This document shows positions 3,227 through 5,014 of a DNA stretch of 5,014 bases, in pieces; within the stretch, counting starts at the first letter, position 1, and each line of letters begins with the position of its first letter. The notes beneath the pieces were generated by a model, which searched no databases, had not been told where the DNA came from, and saw only the letters and a list, made by a program, of their open reading frames with translations. Source of the stretch: Betaproteobacteria bacterium (lineage in GTDB: Bacteria > Pseudomonadota > Gammaproteobacteria > Burkholderiales > Burkholderiaceae); NCBI GenBank assembly GCA_013205155.1, contig JABMMT010000171.1, positions 1 to 5,014 on the forward strand, read 5' to 3'. A program made the position numbers and the translations under genes.

Positions 3227-5014
3227 TTAGAAAGGCTCGTATCCACCTGAAGAGTAGCCAATCTGGCCCATCGCTAAATTATCAAACTTAGTATACGGAC
3301 CTTGCCAGCTTAGGCGCACAGTACCAATTGGTCCATTACGCTGTTTGCCAATGATGATCTCTGCCATGCCTTTATCAGTAGTCGTATCGGGGTGATATAC
3401 CTCATCACGATAGATAAACATAATTAAGTCAGCATCCTGCTCGATCGCACCTGACTCGCGTAAATCTGACATGATTGGGCGCTTATTAGGGCGCTGCTCA
3501 AGACCACGGTTTAACTGTGACAAAGCTACGACAGGGCACTGTAATTCTTTAGCGAGTGATTTGAGTGAGCGTGAAATCTCAGAAATCTCAGTCGCACGGT
3601 TCTCAGAGCCGGAGCCGCTCATCAACTGCAAATAGTCAACAACCACTAAACCAAGAGTGCCACCAAAGTTTCTGGCAATACGTCGTGCTCGTGCGCGTAA
3701 CTCTAAGCTTGATAAAGAACCAGATTCATCAATCAAAATTTGGGTATTACTTAAACGCGCAATGGCATCAGTAACACGTGGCCACTCATCATCTTGTAAC
3801 TTACCAGTGCGCATACGACTTTGATCAACACGCCCTACTGATCCCAGTAAGCGAGAGGCTAATTGCTCACCCGACATTTCCATGGAGAAAATAACGACTG
3901 GTAAACCTTCAGCTAAGGCTACGTTTTCTGCAATATTGAGTGCGAACGCAGTGTTATGGGTTACTACATAGTCATTTGTTATGTAAGTTCTATCTGGGTG
4001 GCTTACTGAAATACATTGCGCTTCCTCAACCCTAGATAATTCAATACTTTTAAATGAAATTCTACGTTGACGATCCCATCTTGCTCTGAGTCTTTCTTTC
4101 TTCTCAGGCAAAGTGAATGCTTGAAAACCAGGGCCAAAGCTCATATTGAGAATATAAGCTAAGCGACCCAGTTTCTTTTCGCCCTGATAGGTATAACTAG
4201 TCTGTTTGTGCGCGATTGAGCAAAAACCGCCCAATGATCTCGCAAGAGATGCAACATCTTCTGATAATTGTTTGCTTACTGTACAAAAACGAATAGAACC
4301 CCACTTCTCAATCCAGCCATCGGTATCCATCAGACCCTGAAACAGCGCGAGACGGGAGTTCTTATTTGCTTCAAGATAAGTGGCGGGAATGTATTTATCA
4401 AAACTTCTACATCCTAGAACACCTAAATCTTGCAAGGCAGAGCGGAAATAATTTGTTGGTACGGACTGACGTTGGCCATTAGCAGCGATTCTAGCTTTGG
4501 AGACCAATCTCCAGTCATATGCGTTGGAATGAACCAACTCCATCTCATAGCCAGCTAAGGCATTCATACGATCAATAAGCTCGGGAGATTTAGTGGAGAA
4601 CGAAACGCTCCCATGAGACAGGGCTAAAGTGCCATCACCAAGCAATGCACCCAAAACCCATGGGTTAATTGGCAATATATTTGAATGACCAAAATCACCT
4701 GAAACGGGATCTATCCAAAGACGGTTCTTGTAGCGAACACAAGAGAGCATTTCCATTAAACGCACAGTATTAATGACTTTGGGTGCATCCCAATCACGAT
4801 ACATGACGCACCATAGATGCTCATCGCAGCACTCAGCTTCACGACCATCAGAGAAAGTCACTTTGTATATTTGCTTACTACCTTGCGGATAAATGCCAGT
4901 CACCATAGAGTCCTGACCATCGACAGAGGCAAGTCGATCACCAAAATGCAAATCGCCCATCAACTTCCAACCATCAACCGTTTTTACTTTGGCATCTAGT
5001 GGCTGCGCCTTACC
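3227..5014 (-). CDS. dnaB: Replicative DNA helicase DnaB, intein-containing (N-terminal part outside window)
   Basis: The frame is open from the right edge (GGT AAG at 5014-5009 encodes Gly-Lys of Walker A) to TAA 3229-3227. The N-terminal domain and the first part of Walker A are outside. After a 352-residue intein, the C-extein of 241 residues starts TAFALN and carries the RecA-like motor: FSMEMSGEQ with the presumed catalytic Glu (C-extein residue 25), Walker B LVVVDYLQLM (Asp 106), LSQLNR, DLRESGAIEQDAD (163-175) and GKQRNGPIG (202-210). DnaB is the hexameric helicase that unwinds the replication fork and recruits primase. Because the intein splits GK from T, the precursor should be unable to bind ATP normally until splicing. 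The short C-terminus (GGYEPF) is typical of beta- and gammaproteobacterial DnaB. The gene is convergent with the lipoprotein gene, 3 nt away, with no terminator visible between them. Confidence 0.96.
   Translation of the reverse strand, partial: GKAQPLDAKVKTVDGWKLMGDLHFGDRLASVDGQDSMVTGIYPQGSKQIYKVTFSDGREAECCDEHLWCVMYRDWDAPKVINTVRLMEMLSCVRYKNRLWIDPVSGDFGHSNILPINPWVLGALLGDGTLALSHGSVSFSTKSPELIDRMNALAGYEMELVHSNAYDWRLVSKARIAANGQRQSVPTNYFRSALQDLGVLGCRSFDKYIPATYLEANKNSRLALFQGLMDTDGWIEKWGSIRFCTVSKQLSEDVASLARSLGGFCSIAHKQTSYTYQGEKKLGRLAYILNMSFGPGFQAFTLPEKKERLRARWDRQRRISFKSIELSRVEEAQCISVSHPDRTYITNDYVVTHNTAFALNIAENVALAEGLPVVIFSMEMSGEQLASRLLGSVGRVDQSRMRTGKLQDDEWPRVTDAIARLSNTQILIDESGSLSSLELRARARRIARNFGGTLGLVVVDYLQLMSGSGSENRATEISEISRSLKSLAKELQCPVVALSQLNRGLEQRPNKRPIMSDLRESGAIEQDADLIMFIYRDEVYHPDTTTDKGMAEIIIGKQRNGPIGTVRLSWQGPYTKFDNLAMGQIGYSSGGYEPF
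3953..5008 (-). mobile_element. Class 3 (Ala1, Trp-Cys-Thr) intein with LAGLIDADG homing endonuclease in DnaB Walker A
   Basis: A complete 352-residue intein, in frame within dnaB, between Walker A GK and T. It starts AQPLDAKVKTVDGWK: residue 1 is Ala, so the normal first nucleophile is missing. Block B contains DEHLW with His64 and Trp66. Block F contains EAQCISV with Cys332. Block G is VVTHN with Thr350, His351 and Asn352, followed by extein Thr+1. Trp66, Cys332 and Thr350 match the W-C-T triplet of class 3 inteins, in which the block F Cys attacks the upstream splice junction directly. The central endonuclease has both LAGLIDADG motifs, VLGALLGDG (acid Asp125) and FQGLMDTDG (acid Asp230), and a block D KYIP (Lys205). 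It therefore looks competent for both splicing and homing. Its left junction is two codons from the window edge. Confidence 0.93.
4316..4663 (-). other. LAGLIDADG homing endonuclease core of the intein
   Basis: This span runs from the first LAGLIDADG helix (PWVLGALLGDG, intein residues 116-126) to the end of the second (GLMDTDG, ending at 231). Both catalytic acids are present (Asp125 and Asp230) and Lys205 (KYIP) lies in the expected block D. I see no stop, frameshift or lost acid, unlike decayed inteins. The expected target is an intein-free dnaB sequence around the Walker A codons GK|T. The endonuclease's DNA-binding surface extends beyond these borders on the C-terminal side. Confidence 0.85.

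Noticed and set aside
3210..3239. Bidirectional terminator between the lipoprotein gene and dnaB
   Set aside because: Only five pairs around a 20-base loop, with no T-tract on either side.
3565..3774. Plus-strand ORFs opposite dnaB (also 4817-4999)
   Set aside because: Antisense shadows of the DnaB extein and intein. Low-complexity Ser/Gln translation and no start signals.
3227..4963. A stand-alone gene starting at TTG 4963 (minus strand)
   Set aside because: That codon is an internal Leu of the intein. The frame continues to the window edge and encodes the intein start and the Gly-Lys of Walker A.

Overview
The window looks like an ordinary chromosomal stretch of a betaproteobacterium of the Burkholderiales. 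Polynucleobacter is my best guess, from the moderate AT bias, the gene order (ArnD-like deacetylase, Bcp, PIN-PhoH, NlpC/P60 lipoprotein, convergent dnaB) and the style of the proteins. That assignment is inference from memory, not a search.

Layout, left to right. (1) Bases 2-325 (+): the last 107 codons of an ArnD/NodB-type polysaccharide deacetylase. (2) 351-818 (+): bcp, a thioredoxin-dependent peroxiredoxin, 25 nt downstream and probably cotranscribed. (3) 819-1053: a 235-nt gap rich in signals. It holds a candidate folded RNA (857-976), two possible sigma70 promoters, a strong intrinsic terminator (1005-1041) ending against the phoH Shine-Dalgarno sequence, an upstream segment that could act as antiterminator, and an unlisted 53-codon ORF (882-1043) whose stop codon overlaps that Shine-Dalgarno sequence. 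(4) 1054-2703 (+): a PIN-PhoH ATPase/ribonuclease-type protein. (5) 2684-3223 (+): an NlpC/P60 cell-wall hydrolase lipoprotein overlapping the end of phoH by 20 nt. A textbook intrinsic terminator lies inside its signal-peptide coding sequence. (6) 3227-5014 (-): the replicative helicase dnaB, convergent and only 3 nt away, cut by the right edge.

The clearest special element is a complete 352-residue intein (3953-5008, minus strand) inside the DnaB Walker A motif, between GK and T. It begins with Ala instead of Cys/Ser and carries the Trp-Cys-Thr signature of class 3 inteins. It retains both LAGLIDADG motifs, so it is probably still a homing mobile element. The helicase cannot bind ATP properly until the intein splices out.

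The second place of interest is the pair of terminators around phoH. The one before phoH either attenuates it or is sidestepped by a promoter that starts inside the hairpin. The one after phoH must be crossed by any transcript that makes the lipoprotein. Both suggest that transcript ends and gene starts are tightly interleaved here. RNA mapping would settle which model holds.
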